6,358 nucleotides of DNA, taken from positions 1 to 6,358 of the forward strand of contig CANGVB010000226.1 of the NCBI GenBank assembly GCA_947456995.1, written 5' to 3'. Within the stretch, counting starts at the first letter, position 1; each line of letters begins with the position of its first letter. This stretch comes from Bryobacteraceae bacterium. GTDB lineage: Bacteria > Acidobacteriota > Terriglobia > Bryobacterales > Bryobacteraceae. Shown one piece after another: positions 5,975-6,358 of the stretch. Below the pieces are notes generated by a model that was given only the letters and a program-made list of their open reading frames with translations, made no database searches and was not told where the DNA came from. A program made the position numbers and the translations under genes.

Positions 5975-6205
5975 ATGTCTGAACCTGTTGCTGAGAAGGG
6001 CTGCGGCCAGTGTGTTTGTGGTGGTGCGGGGCCGGAACTTTCGCGCGTGGTGAAGCAGGCGCTGGATGTGCCCGAAGGTGTCTCGCAGCACTTTCGGAAT
6101 GCAAGTGTTGAGGTATTGAAGGGGCTGCGTGAGTTGCTGGACCACCGGATCGAAAAGCTGACAAGGCCGGAGGAGTCGCGCGGGACTCGGGTATCGGTAG
6201 ATTAA
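5975..6205 (+). CDS. Small uncharacterised protein with N-terminal CxxCxC motif
   Basis: This 76-residue soluble protein has no family name known to me. Near its N-terminus is KGCGQCVCGG, with cysteines at 10, 13 and 15 (CxxCxC) among glycines, which suggests binding of zinc, iron or an iron-sulfur centre, or a redox role. After a short linker, residues 20-28 and about 37-63 (HFRNASVEVLKGLRELLDHR and on) are predicted amphipathic helices with a basic/acidic surface. The tail TRPEESRGTRVSVD is charged and likely extended. No signal peptide or membrane segment is visible, so it should be cytoplasmic. The strong Shine-Dalgarno and its position 32 bp after the ArsA-like ATPase, same strand, point to one operon. 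I therefore suspect it is a partner, cofactor carrier or adaptor of that ATPase; this is inferred only from position. It is the last convincing gene in the window. Confidence 0.75.
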   Translation: MSEPVAEKGCGQCVCGGAGPELSRVVKQALDVPEGVSQHFRNASVEVLKGLRELLDHRIEKLTRPEESRGTRVSVD

Positions 6206-6217
6206 CCGCTTCGCACG

Positions 6218-6274
6218 TGTGTCTGGCGGCGCATTGTCTGATTTGAAGGCTTAGACCAAGTGCCGCCAGACACA
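6218..6274. repeat. Long inverted repeat (hairpin), possible terminator or dispersed element
   Basis: TGTGTCTGGCGGC at 6218-6230 is a perfect reverse complement of 6262-6274 (13 bp). The stem can continue inward with a G-T pair (6231/6261), a C-G pair (6232/6260), and then 6234-6239 with 6253-6259 allowing single-base bulges at 6233 and 6257. That makes about 21 pairs capped by a loop of about a dozen bases. It begins 13 bases after the stop of the small Cys gene, where a terminator is expected, but the nearest T-run (6291-6296) is 16 bases beyond the stem. The length and perfection of the outer arms also fit a REP-like or miniature inverted-repeat element. No transposase is present and no target-site duplication is obvious. 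Confidence 0.6.
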
Positions 6275-6358
6275 GTTCGGGCTTTGGTTGTTTTTTAACG
6301 TATCTGGCTGGATGTCAAAGAGCAGGCCCGGCGTTGTTTTGGACTGTCCCGGGCGGGG
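6275..6358. other. Right-edge non-coding stretch, no convincing gene
   Basis: This stretch holds a T-rich run (6286-6296) that could serve as the U-tract for the hairpin before it. Near the edge is a 6-bp inverted repeat (GCCCGG at 6326-6331, CCGGGC at 6349-6354) with a 17-base loop. An ATG at 6312 opens a frame of 15 codons to the edge, with no good ribosome-binding site. It could be the beginning of a further gene, but nothing in its residues identifies one. Confidence 0.3.

Noticed and set aside
6312..6358. Possible new gene beginning at ATG 6312
   Set aside because: Only 15 codons are visible, with no good ribosome-binding site and no recognisable sequence.

Overview
The window looks like a chromosomal segment from an Acidobacteriota bacterium, probably close to the Bryobacterales/Solibacter group. 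This is inferred from gene content and moderately high G+C, not from a search. The pointers are a tandem pair of exported amidohydrolases, a PEP-CTERM surface protein, a glycine-zipper lipoprotein of a type common in that phylum, and an ArsA-like ATPase with an HSP20-like C-terminal domain. There are no RNA genes, CRISPR arrays, integrases or transposases.

Left part (1-1645, minus strand): two exported amidohydrolase-superfamily proteins in one transcription unit, joined by a 4-base ATGA overlap. The upstream one carries a Tat-type signal and has lost the HxH metal ligands. The downstream one carries a Sec-type signal, keeps HxH, and runs off the left edge. Only 33 bp separate this unit from the divergent purine genes.

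Centre-left (1679-3270, plus strand): purM and purN, encoding two steps of de novo purine synthesis, overlap by 4 bases (GTGA) and are evidently co-translated. A perfect 10-bp inverted repeat covers the purN stop codon. purN converges on a minus-strand PEP-CTERM protein gene (3305-3865), whose product should be exported and processed by an exosortase encoded elsewhere.

Right part (about 3981-6205, plus strand): a glycine-zipper lipoprotein, an ArsA/Get3-type ATPase with an HSP20-like tail, and a 76-residue protein with a CxxCxC motif. They are closely spaced (51 and 32 bp gaps) and may form one transcription unit. The ATPase lacks the cysteines of true arsenite-pump ATPases, so arsenic resistance is not supported. 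The ATPase and small Cys protein are the most interesting uncharacterised pair here. After them lies a long imperfect hairpin (13-bp perfect stem) that could be a terminator or a dispersed repeat. The last 80 or so bases hold no convincing gene.
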